From assembly GCA_013076295.1 (NCBI GenBank), contig RQOL01000139.1:1240001-1304000 (forward strand): a DNA stretch of 64,000 nucleotides. Reading direction: 5' to 3'. This stretch comes from Sanderia malayensis. Its lineage: Eukaryota; Cnidaria; Scyphozoa; Semaeostomeae; Pelagiidae. The position numbers were made by a program, and so were the translations under genes. Position 1 is the stretch's first letter. Each line of letters begins with the position of its first letter. Below are positions 23,951 through 34,463 of this stretch, piece by piece. The notes under the pieces are model-generated. The model ran no database searches, was not told where the DNA came from, and was given only the letters and a program-made list of their open reading frames with translations.

Positions 23951-24070
23951 TAACTGAACTGTGAAAAAATAAAACTGAACTGTGAAAAAATAAAACTGAA
24001 CTGTCCAAAAAATAAAACTGAACTGTCCAAAAAATAAAACTGAACTGTCAAAAAATAAAACTGAACTGTG
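23951..24070. repeat. Subterminal array, six units of 21-22 bp (element A)
   Basis: ACTGAACTGT recurs six times, separated by (C/G)AAAAAATAAA spacers. It lies just inside the right terminus at 24088. Comparable arrays of different sequence lie inside the ends of elements B and C. Confidence 0.95.
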
Positions 24071-24096
24071 AGCCTTCTGGGCCATCGTAGCCTAGG

Positions 24097-25228
24097 CTAC
24101 CTTGTTTGTGTTCTTTCGTTGACATAATTACATATACAGACAGGTATAACAATACCAAGTATTACTTTTCCCAACTGAGCATTGGATGAGACGAGAGACA
24201 GGGTTATTTGGCGTATTTTATTACTTGGACTTCTCTATTAAAAACAAAAGGAGAAATCTTGCAAAGCGGCCTAAAAGATTCAGACGAATAGCCCTAATCT
24301 CTGGACGAATCTGGTTCCCTTCATTTCAGGATAAGATAGTCTAAGCTCTCGATTACAAAGGTCAGTTTTCACAGTAAGATGCTGGAACAGGAGCTAAGAA
24401 TATGAAAAGTAGGTTGAAATCAATAAGTTTCCAGGCTAGTTGCTGACTAGCCATTTAGTGGCTGAAAGGGAATAGGCCATTTACATGAGCCTGCCTAGCT
24501 ACTGTCTGAAGGTGTCATTGCCGGTAGGTTGAGAGAAATCTTACGAATCAGTCTTTCTCTTATCAAGATTTAAGTTTATTCAAGGGATAAATTTCAACTT
24601 AGAAAACTTCCTTAACCAGCAGCTGCATTGTCCCTGTCCATTTCCAGCACAGACAGGGTAAATACCCAAACCATCTAAGCAACTGCCTAACCAAGCTTTT
24701 TAAAGCTGAAAACACAACTTTGAGTTGTTAAGATCAATTTAAGACCAGAAAACATTTTGAAAAATGACCGGAAGTTACTTAAGTGATGACGTCATTAAAA
24801 TGGCCTAATTTTTCTTAAATCTTGCCATATCTTCATAGGTCTCAACTAGATTCGTCAAATAATTACATATCTAAAAAGAGCAAAGTAAGGCGTTTCGTTT
24901 GATATATAGTTTTTGTATATTTGGCCATGTTCTATGTTTAGAATATGACATCATCAATATTTTTTCCCGCATTAGCTACTCCCGGTTGTACTACACGTTG
25001 TGTTAAACAAATTTACCTGATTTGAGATGTTTAAAGGATTATCGTGAGCTTGTTATTCTGCTTAATTATGCATGTTTACCTATAGTACTACAACAAAACT
25101 CACATAACTTGGTTCATTTTAGTCATATTCAATAAACTATGCTTTAGTCGGTATTTTACAACTCAGACAAAAAATGAGATCCCAGTCCATTTTGTATAAA
25201 GCTTTCAATATGTGTTGTTAGTAAGACA
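24097..25228. other. Non-coding region
   Basis: No gene, long repeat or RNA was recognised. Composition is typical of the flanks. Confidence 0.5.
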
Positions 25229-25499
25229 TTGCAGAAGTTGAACAAACGTGTCCAGGGGAAAAACAAACCAACCTACACGAGTTTGACCATAGACATGGTA
25301 TCCAGGGTATCCATTCATCCCCAGAGTCTTTGCTGGAAAGAAAGTCCGAAACTTCTCAATCACTTTCAGATTCAAAACTACCAGTTAGTTCATCGTTTGC
25401 AGATATTTCATTGTCGCCTTGATACTCGCTGTTACTAGCACTTGCTTCGACTTCCGTATCTATCATCAAGGGCCTAATGGCAAATAGGATCTTTTTGAT

Positions 25500-26412
25500 G
25501 AGATCGATGAAAAAGTGGACACCTTCAACCGTCTGATAGTTCAAATAATAAATTGGCAGGCACCGAAAAGATCTAGACGCCTAAAGAAGGAATCGTATCC
25601 CTGGATAAACAGTACGGTCATTGAACTAGTTCGACAAAAAACGTATGCTCATCAGTTATATCTCAGAAATAAATCTAACTTTACAAGAGAATTTTACAAA
25701 AAGGCTCGTAATCGAGCTACTGATGCAGTGATATGATAGGAGATCGAGCTACTGATAGGGGAGTCTAAGAAAGAATATTTCAGCTCTTCTATTGAAGAGA
25801 ATTGGAATAACCCGAAGGAAATGTGGAAGTTTTTGAAAAAATTGTTACCATCAAAGAAAAGGACATTACCTGAAACCATCTACAACGAGGAAAAGAAATA
25901 TACCACCTACATTGATATAGCAAATTGTTTCAATGATTTCTTTAGCTCTATTGCAAGTAAGCTCACGAAAGACTTAGGTCCTCCTCAGGCTGTGCATGAA
26001 AGTTTGTTGACTCCTAAGACTCTTGACCTACCCCCAGTTTCTTCAGAAAGAGTAACAAATGTCATCAGAAAGTTGAAAAACGTTAAAGGGTCAGGTGTTG
26101 ATGGAATTTCAATGAGCTTTGTAAAAAGTCTAAGCAAATCTGCTTACAAAAATTTCGTCTGCGCTCTCACTAAGCTCATAAACTTCTCCTTTGCTTCTGG
26201 ATCATTCCCTTCATTCTGGAAAGATGCCAAAGTTGTTCCTGTCTTTAAAGCTGGTGACAACGAAAATGTTGACAACTACAGACCTATCTGAATCCTTAAT
26301 GTATTTTTATTTTACTTTTTATTTTTAATTTGTGAACCAGGCTGTAAATGAGCTCTTAGCTTAGACCTGTTATTCACTGTAAAGAAATTATATACATACA
26401 TACATACATACA
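25500..26412 (+). pseudogene. CR1/L2-like LINE fragment with deleted RT
   Basis: After DEIDEKVDTFNRL the frame continues through the endonuclease-RT linker (KKESYPWINSTVIELVR; MWKFLKKLLPSKKRTLPET; YIDIANCFNDFFSSIASKL) into the first RT motifs (VKGSGVDGISMSFVKSLSK, WKDAKVVPVFKAGD, VDNYRPI). A TGA near 25735 and another right after NYRPI break it. Sequence then switches to a 3'-UTR-like stretch ending in TACATACATACATACATAC (26392-26411), the kind of short tandem tail seen on non-LTR elements. The RT palm and YADD are deleted. Element B lies about 190 bp downstream. Confidence 0.8.
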
Positions 26413-27039
26413 ATTTTCTTTAGTTTTCTCTTCGATATTTGCCATTAGGTCCTTGCTGATTGGTTTTGTAGATTATCTTGATAATTGAGTTCTGTAGTTG
26501 GTACGGGAATGCTGATGATCACTGTATTTGATATTGCAACTGTAGGCCTAGAATCTCTCTGATTTTGATTGAATTCACTGTAATACGCTGAACTCACCCA
26601 TCTGTGTGGCGCGCCAAACATAGCTCATTGCAAAGTTTCAACCCAATTTACAAAATGTCATCGACGTATTGTTTTCTGGCGTTTGTTTTCTAAAAGTTCA
26701 CCCACTTGCTCCACTAGATTTCTAAAATTGCACTCGCCCTGTGTACTCATCTACTCATGCAGGCTAAGTTCTAAAGTTGTATTCATTTTCGCAACACTTC
26801 TAAAATGTTAATCACTCATGTTTTAAATTCTGCGTGAACTGTGAAACAATTTCAAAATTTCAGTCACTCTGTGTTCTCATGCAAGGTTAGTTCTAAAATT
26901 TCAATGACCTTTGCGACATTTCTAAAATTGCAATCACCCTTCATCATTTTCTAACATTTCAATCAATGATTTCAGTGAGGTAGTAGCCCAGCTGCTGCTT
27001 ATCTTTTCCGGTGGGAATAGCAGCATGGTCGAAAAAGTA

Positions 27040-30000
27040 CCACAACTACTGACAATAATACTCCTGGTAATGCAAGTGGACCAAGCGGAAATAGCAACAA
27101 CATACCAGGGTCAACAAGCAGCAGTTTTTCTAGGCCCAGCAGCTCATTAGCTGCTGCTGCATCAACATCAACAGGACCTGTCCAGCAGCAGTTGTTGGCA
27201 AGGCAGAATTTTAGAAGCTTATTTGCACCATACAGCAGGCCACAAGATCAACGCCCAGGGAGATCTGTATCAAAAATGGAAGGGGCAGAGGATGGCGTAG
27301 TCAGGGAAAGCCTTCTGTCAAAGAGACTTGGACACATGACTTTTTTTGTTTACCCAAAGCTAACACATCATACCCTCCAAATCAAAAAGAAAAGCTAGCA
27401 TTAAGTGAAGCTGGTCTTGGAAGGAAAAAGGTTACCTTCACGCAGGATGGAGATGCTCCTAATGTGGCCAAGGAACTGGAAAAAATATATCCCAAATTAC
27501 AGGGATGTGGGGGGTTTGAGATACTGCAATCACAAGGTACGAAGGAAACATTACGACTGCTTATTCCACCTCGTAGTGGATATTCTATTATATTCTTGAG
27601 GGATCTCAGTGGCCTTGGGTCTGCTCTGGGATACATTAGACCAATACAGATGAACCTTTCCATGTCAAAAGTTCCACCACAGGATCCCATGGTAAGTACC
27701 GCAAATCTGCAATACCGGCAATGCAATATATATTTGTGAATCAGATAACTGGTAGTATTTCAACTACTTCCTGTTATCACTACTGTAACATATTATTATC
27801 AATTGGGAATCTGCTATCTTGTGCTTGCCTGACTGTGGTTGACCCCCGGGGGTCTACCATTAAGGTTGTTGTGCTATTTTATTATGGAAATTTAAGGTTG
27901 TTGTGTTTTTACATAATACTGCATTTTCCTTCTTATTGCAGCATTATGTAAAAACCTGAAATCATATTATTGCATTTTCAATCCATTTAGTATCCCTTGT
28001 TTACTGATAGTAATGTTTTTCAGATGTTCCGATCTATGTTTTTTCAGATCTATGGCGTCTTACTCTATTAAGTGCTTGGGGTACCTTGTAGAGATTCCAA
28101 TAGACCTATTGCGAGAGCATCATCAACAGTGCACCAGCAGCAATGAAGACAAGGTAAATTTTCCAATAGCACAATCTATTAGTAGTTGCATGGTCACTTG
28201 GTTTGACCCATTTAAATTCACACTGAGTTGTCACATTGTTTCCATGTGTCTGGTATCATTGTAATGTATTCGAATGTGATGAGTGTTAGGTGAACATCTG
28301 TAGTAACTTGTCAAAGTGTCTCCTTTTGTCCACTATACCGTATGTTGGTCAAAATAATATTTTTTTGGTTAAATGTAAAATTTATTGTACAAAATAATGC
28401 TGAATATAATTTATACGGCACTGTCAGTGCTTTTGACTAAACTTCTTTTCTGATCTCAAGATTTTGCAACAACAAATATTGTCAAGTCTCTTATACCTAT
28501 ACTGTTGCCTCTCTTTTTTAAGGACCAAAATTCACAATGTGATGAAGATCCAGAAATACAATGTGAAAATTGTTTGTCAGCCATAAAATTTTCAAACTAT
28601 CAAATCCACACCGAAGAATGCCTAAGTGTTGATGATGCAATCATGGTAGATACTCCAGTTGATGACCTGTGTTGTGCATCTACGTCTGCCGGATCCGCAT
28701 CAAAACCTAATGTTGGATTGACAGTGGCAAACAATGCAGAGTTGAAGGAAGACCATGTACCGAAGCTGATAGAATTAACTCACTTCACAGAAGATGAGTG
28801 TAAAATTCTTCTCAATGAGTGTTGCAATGAGAGTTTCGATGAGGCTCATGCAAAATTCCTGAAAGATGGATGCCTGGCAACGATTATCTGCATAATGGAA
28901 ATGAAACTTAAAGCTGCTACAAAGTTCATCAAGATATCCCATCCTGAAGAGTCACTTGCAGCAGCACTAGCATATTTTAAAGGCCCTGATTATGCTGAAA
29001 ACAAACCAATATCTGTGAATGTGGGCTTAGCGATCCATGCTGGGGGGCCTAAAGGCAATTTTTTCAAGATGTAATAGACACACTAATAGCAGGAACTGGT
29101 ATGAAATTATTTGAGGGATGTTCTGGCAGACTGGTTCCAATTTCGTCATCCATGACATTGATGTCAAACATTTTGGAGATAGTTGGGAGGATAATTTCCC
29201 ATTCGATTATTGAAGGTGGGCCAGCTTTCCCATACTTGGCACCACCTGTATATTGGTACCTCATCTCGCAGTCTGTGGAGAAGACCATGCAGCACACAAC
29301 TCTCATGGACACAGTCTCAATGGGTGTCAAATATGTAATTGACAAGGTAAGGTACTATGAAACTGGGAATCCCAAAAAGTTGGGCACTTGTGAGATGCTA
29401 CAGCGTGAAGTGATAACATGGTTTCTTTGATACCACAGATCCATGGTGCAAATACAGATGAAGAATTTCATCAGGCAATACTGGATACAGAAGTGCAAAT
29501 TGTTCTAGATGAAAGCCAGTGGGATAGGTCTACTCCCATTCAGGTAACATCCCTTCAAATCAATATCGTTATCTTCATCTTCATAATGGCAAAAACAAAC
29601 TGGTCAGCCCAAGTCAAAAATGTGTTATTTAAAACTCTTTGAAATAGAAACTCTCCCAACAAATCCTTGCATGGCATTTGTGCACCTTCTAATTCAGGGT
29701 TTTGTGATACCTCTATTGTTTCTTTGCGTGTTGTTAGTTGAAGAACAAGCTGCCTCTGATCCAATGGCTGCTGCAGTATGATGTGCTACTGAAACAAGAG
29801 AAAGCTATACAAAGCTTTGGGAAGGGTTTGGAAACACTGGGTATCCTTGAAAATATGCAAAAATTTCCTGAGGCATTTGAGCCATTGTTTACTTGGAGTG
29901 ATGAAGCACTATCTCCAGCTGCAGTCCTAGAATTGCTGGAAGCAGATGCTGACAAGCTGGATAGTGATTCTACTTTCGTTTGGGATATTTTGCAAGAATT

Positions 30001-30597
30001 TATTTTTGAGTGTGGAGAAGAAGGTATATATGAAATCTAGACTAATTGCCCCTTTGTTATCATTGTTCTTTTGGCCTCATATAAAGGAAATTCTGGAAAT
30101 TCATCACCTTAATAAGGACCTTATTCTAATTTTTCCTTTCAAAATATGCAAAAACAGAATGAAACAGGGCTTGCAATTAAAAATTGCAAGGGTTTCTATA
30201 TTCCAACACAATTGACAACAAAATTCTCGGGAATAATAAAGCAAACAAAAAATTTTTGTCCGTGAAATGAAATTCCAGAATTCCAAAATTATTTACATCA
30301 GTGTGGCATTGATCTGTTGTATTTTTGACCAGGTCTAATTCTAGTGGTATAATGGTACCATATCTACAATTTCTTTCAGAACTCAAAAACTTTCTGAAAT
30401 TTCTGACTGGATCTTCGGCATTGCCAAGCAGAGGCCTTCCAAAAAGAAATGTCACAGTTTCTTTTGTAGGTGGTGATGCATTCTTTGTATCCACCTGCTT
30501 GATGGAATTACATTTTCCTAAGTGCTTTGCAACGAGGGAAGAATTCGAAACATCACTACGTGCAGCAATCTCGTGTGTGAGTTACAATACTTGGTAG
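27040..30597 (+). pseudogene. HECT-type E3 ubiquitin ligase, element B, six exons
   Basis: Exons are about 27040-27693, 28048-28153, 28523-29346, 29439-29543, 29738-30023 and 30380-30597; all introns have GT-AG ends. Exon 1 encodes a Ser-rich region, then TWTHDFFCLPKANTS and GCGGFEILQSQG. Exon 2 has an IPIDLLREHHQQC zinc-finger half in which the second Cys is Tyr. Exon 3 encodes CENCLSAIKFSNYQIHTEEC and the HECT N-lobe (IHAGGPKGNFF; GGPAFPYLAPPVYWYLI). Exon 6 is the C-lobe: LKFLTGSSALPSRG and FVSTCLMELHFPKCF, which contains the catalytic Cys. I see only two frame breaks (about 27300 and in TTTTTTCAAG near 29065). The gene is near-intact; the true start is uncertain. Confidence 0.85.
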
Positions 30598-30755
30598 ACA
30601 AGGTAGGCAAATGAATGAAGCAGTATTTTTTTAATCACTAGAATTGTTTTTTTGTATTAAAAGCCTGTGCACTTTCTTGCATGCCCAATATGTGTCTGCT
30701 AATTTCTTTGCACCTGAAACACTCACCCTATGTTGCTAATATGTTCCAGTACTTT

Positions 30756-32357
30756 TTAATAAATGTCGACCCCATGAAACTCACTTTCGGCTAACGGATT
30801 GATATCTTTCACTGCTTCAAGGTAATTTGTGGGAGCAACAAACTCAGGAACAAGAATGTCATTACTTTCATGCAAATCATCTGTTCCTATTGGACCATCC
30901 CAGTCTATGCCAAAATTAATCAAGTCTTTGTGCTACAAACAAAATATACATTAATTGCAATTATATGCTGATGAAATTTAATATATTGACATTAAGAGTT
31001 TATTTTTTTATGTAATTTGGTGGTTCGATTTCGAATGTTGAAGAAAATGGCTTCACTCACTTCAATCTCTGTGTCAAAATCATCTAGACCTCTGCCTTCC
31101 ATCAATCCCCGTACCCACATCTGCAGTGGTGAATTGAAATGCTCAGTAGAAATAGGGCTATTCTTGAATCCACTTACAAACTGCTGTAAAGATTTGTTTA
31201 TCCTTGGTAAATACACAAAGTGCAAAGCAAACAGGTGTGTTTCGTCAGTGGGCATTAACAATCCACTGTCTTCCATGCTACAGAAAAGGTTGTAGTACAC
31301 ATGAGTACATCCTGTAAATACATCACGCCAGAGACGCTCATTCCGCTGATTATGGACACTGCGTCCTGTGATATGACTGCCACGTCCAGGTCCTCGTAAT
31401 GGGTGGGTTAACATATACTTAGCAACATCTACATTCTCCTTTCCTTTGTCTGACCTGACTCTTGAAGGCAATCCAAATTGCTGTACAGCACCGTGGAAAC
31501 TGGTAAACACTGTTTCAGCTCTGTTATTGTTGCTGCAAGTTACAAATACTATCATTCTTGTGTAGCCATCAATTCCACCATGAAATACAAGACGCCATCT
31601 GCAAAAAATACATTTAAATTTATTTCTCCCAGAGTGAACTTGTTGTGAAATTATCATTCTTTTTGGCAAATCAGAGCAACGAAATTGGAAGTACCTAATA
31701 TACATGAAGTTTTCACCTTATCAACTTGTGGTTTCCATCTATGTGCCACAAAGCAAAAGGTCCTTTCACACAATATTTCCTCCGGTTGATTCTGAATAAA
31801 TGCAAAGATAGAAGCAAAACACCCTCTGGGTTCATTCTCTTCATTGACACATGAATCTGTTCTCTTTGTACAATCTGTCCCCTTGACCTTAGTAATCCTG
31901 TCATTCGGATATACCCTACAGTAGGAAATTCATGCATGGTATTTCCGATTAATGCATCAAGTTAATCCAAGCAAAGAACGTATCAGCGGCACTCCAAATC
32001 CAAGTCCCAAAAGAAAAGACAAGTGCCCTTCAGATATATCAAATTTGGGTCTTCCTTTCTCGCCATTGTAAATTAGATTACATCTTCTTTGAATTGTGTT
32101 CAAATCATTTGTGGCCAGTAAAGAGGTTGCTTCCTGCGACAGCGGCAGAAGCTGCCTTGTCAGATTTGAGGTCAGGCCAGGAACAAGATTTCGTACCTTA
32201 TAATGGTATGCGTGAGGTAGTCAATCCTAAAATGAATTGAATCTGCCATGTTTCCATCATTTAATGCTGATCTTTCGCAATCATTTCTTGTTCTTCTGAT
32301 CATGTCAGAAAGTAAATCAGTAGTGGAGGACCGTTGTGGTAAAGAAGCTTCTGCCAT
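30756..32357 (-). pseudogene. Integrase-core (rve/IS3-like DDE) protein, element B, multi-exon
   Basis: Start ATG is at 32357. Exons are 32196-32357, about 31955-32138, about 31717-31950, 31061-31598 and 30756-30932, with GT-AG junctions. Motifs: GRPKFDISEGHLSFLL (HTH region), [31 protein letters not shown] (first Asp), [21 protein letters not shown] (second Asp) and [13 protein letters not shown] (Glu). The C-terminus ends ESEFHGVDIY, a family signature. A gap and frame change near 31951 lacks about 25-30 codons compared with relatives; otherwise the gene looks intact. It is convergent with the HECT gene and probably mobilises element B. Confidence 0.88.
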
Positions 32358-32828
32358 GCCTATTCCGATTATGATTAAGTTCTGGGAAATTGTAAATTGA
32401 GTGGGTAAGGATGATAAGGAGGCTGGTGGGGTAAGCTCAGAAAGAGGTTGAAATTATGTCATTGCTGTCAACATGCATTAATTAGTGCAATTTTAGAGAT
32501 GTCGCAAAGGTCATTAAAATTTTAGAACTAACCTTGCATGAGAACACAGAGTGACTGAAATTTTAGAAATGCTTCACAGGTCATGCAGAATTTAAAACAA
32601 GAGTGATAAACATTTTAGACGTGTTGCGAAAATGAATACAACTTTAGAACTTAGCCTGCATGAGTAGATGAGTACACAGGGCGAGTGCAATTTTAGAAAT
32701 CTAGTGGCGCAAGTGGGTGAACTTTTAGAAAACAAATGCCCGAAAAGAATACGTGAATGAAATTTTGGAAATTTTGCTAAAGCTTGGCAATGAGCTATTT
32801 TTGGTGGTATATGCGCGGCATACATCTG

Positions 32829-33185
32829 GGGTGCGAAAAAGATAGCCTTAATGCGAGAAAAAAGAAGCTTGTAGCATCCATAAAAAGATGATCATATACC
32901 TTCGGTAAGCATTGTGGTACCTTTCAGAATATTTCTGTTGGCTTTAGACAAAATGCTTTCTATTGATATCAACCAGGTGTCAAAGTTCTGCCCTTTGATG
33001 CCTGAATTCCTCAGAACTATTTACGTGAGTTAATTTTTTGCTCATCCTTACTAGGAGAAGAAAGCCAAAGGAAAGAATAGACAAAATGATGATTATGATT
33101 AGTTAGGATTAGTGAGGTTTGATTGGAAACATCCTTCCTGTGTACGTGTGGAATTCCTCTCCCTCATCATATTGAATGGAGGAGC
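32829..33185. other. Spacer with one inverted minisatellite unit
   Basis: No gene was recognised. Positions 33092-33117 (ATTATGATTAGTTAGGATTA and following) are the inverted complement of the minisatellite unit that forms the arrays at 34018-34463 and 36481-37330. Confidence 0.6.
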
Positions 33186-33190
33186 CTGTC

Positions 33191-33197
33191 TATAAAT
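33191..33197 (+). promoter_or_regulatory. TATA box upstream of the zinc-finger ORF
   Basis: TATAAAT lies 71 bp before the ATG at 33268. That fits a start of transcription near 33220-33225 and a short leader. Confidence 0.5.
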
Positions 33198-33267
33198 TCA
33201 AGCGAGTTAATGCTCTAGAATCCAGGTGCTTAAGAGTTAGTCGGCAATTACAAGTAAACAGCTAGCC

Positions 33268-33768
33268 ATGAATCGGTATAAATGTGATAATTGTGAATTC
33301 TCTTCCAAGTATAAAAGTAATGTTAAGCAACATGAACAAGAGAAGCACGAGGAGAGTAGTGAAGAGTCTGACTCACATGATGAGATAGAAGTTGAAAGTG
33401 ATTATGATAGTGATGAAACTGTCAACACTGATGAGGATCTTCCTTTAGGGAATGTATGGCCTTCTATGCGTAAGGAAGTGGATGAAGATGAAAACATATT
33501 GCAAGTTTTCAAACGTAGATTTTTATATAATAGAAGTTTTGAAAATGATGCTGTTGTAACAGCAGTTACAGCAGCGATGCAAAAAGCACAGAAGGAAGAT
33601 GATATGGATATGCAAGAGGCCTTAGATTATGCTATTGAGAAAAGAAAATATCTCATCATACGTCAAGAAATGAATGATGAAGAAGAGGAAGCTAGTAATT
33701 CTGAGGATGCTGCTGTGAATGAAGTTGTATATGATAGTACTCCAGCATTTCCTTATAGCAGGATATAA
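33268..33768 (+). CDS. C2H2 zinc-finger protein with acidic tail, 166 aa
   Basis: An intact single-exon frame runs from a true ATG (GCCATGA context) to TAA. Residues 5-27 form one C2H2 finger, YKCDNCEFSSKYKSNVKQH with a second His in EKH, followed by a highly acidic stretch (about residues 28-60). A helical region then includes VFKRRFLYNRSF and MQEALDYAIEKRKYLI. It carries no frameshift, unlike almost every other ORF here, and has a TATA box upstream. The minisatellite unit occurs inverted upstream (33092) and as long arrays downstream, so the gene may itself belong to an element bounded by those repeats. No enzyme domain is present; DNA or RNA binding is inferred from the finger alone. Confidence 0.7.
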   Translation: MNRYKCDNCEFSSKYKSNVKQHEQEKHEESSEESDSHDEIEVESDYDSDETVNTDEDLPLGNVWPSMRKEVDEDENILQVFKRRFLYNRSFENDAVVTAVTAAMQKAQKEDDMDMQEALDYAIEKRKYLIIRQEMNDEEEEASNSEDAAVNEVVYDSTPAFPYSRI

Positions 33769-33774
33769 CCATGC

Positions 33775-34017
33775 TTATAAAATGTTTAGATATTATTGTT
33801 CGTTAATGTGCTGTTTGAAAATAGTCTCTTTTTCATGTGTTTGATGACATATGTTTCTTTCTCTTTTTATTCCTATGGGGGAGGGGTTCTGTATCTCATG
33901 GTAATATGATTTTGAGACACATGATAAGTATGTAAAAAAGGAATCAAAAAATCAAATTGATGAATAATGTGAGAAATCATAAAAAGTATGCAGTATGCAA
34001 CTCCAGCCAACAGTTTG
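33775..34017. other. 3' flank of the zinc-finger ORF
   Basis: AT-rich and non-coding; no further gene was seen before the minisatellite begins at about 34018. Confidence 0.5.
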
Positions 34018-34463
34018 ATCTTTAACTGATCCTCACTAATCCTAACTAATCATAATTAATCATTACTAATCATTACTCTATCATTACTTGATCCTTAACT
34101 GATCCTCACTAATCCTCACTAATCCTAACCAATCATAATTAATCATTCCTAATCATTACCTTATCATTACTTGATCCTTAACTGATCCTTACTAATCCAA
34201 ACTATTCATTACTAATCATTCCTAATCATTACCTTATCATTACTTGATCCTTAACTGATCCTCACTAATCCTAACCAATCATAATTAATCATTCCTAATC
34301 ATTGTCTAATCATTACGCAATCCTTAACTGATCCTCACTAATCCTAACCAATCATAATTAATCATTCCTAATCATTACCTTATCATTACTTGATCCTTAA
34401 CTGATCCTCATTAATCCTAACTAATCATTCCTAATCATTACCTTATCATTATTTGATCCTTAA
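34018..34463. repeat. TAATC minisatellite, left block
   Basis: Higher-order units of about 73-75 bp are built from about seven 10-11-bp subunits of the type ACTAATCCTA, ACTAATCATA, ATTAATCATT, ACTTGATCCTT and AACTGATCCTC. The array continues at 36481 after an inserted element. Confidence 0.95.

Larger units (their letters stand above)
19235..24088. mobile_element. HECT/integrase element A, left end lost
   Basis: It contains HECT gene A (plus) and integrase-core gene A (minus), convergent. The right terminus, read inward on the minus strand, starts ACGATGGCCCAGAAGG, close to the ACGGTGGCC terminus of element C, and is preceded by a six-unit array (23951-24070). The left inverted repeat is missing: the piggyBac fragment joins directly at 19234/19235. 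The right boundary is inferred from similarity to element C, so its target duplication (expected 24089-24096) cannot be verified. Confidence 0.7.
26605..32822. mobile_element. HECT/integrase element B, complete, 6.2 kb
   Basis: Terminal inverted repeats cover about 26605-26937 and 32490-32822, roughly 330 bp with moderate divergence. The outer ends are TGTGGCGCGC and TATGCCGCGC, flanked by CATCTG at 26599-26604 and 32823-32828. An 8-bp reading with one mismatch (CATCTGTG/CATCTGGG) is also possible. Inside are a six-exon HECT gene (plus) and a multi-exon integrase-core gene (minus), with stops 160 bp apart. The TIRs are made of an iterated motif around TTCTAAAATT followed by CA(A/C)TCAC, about nine per end. 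Confidence 0.88.
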
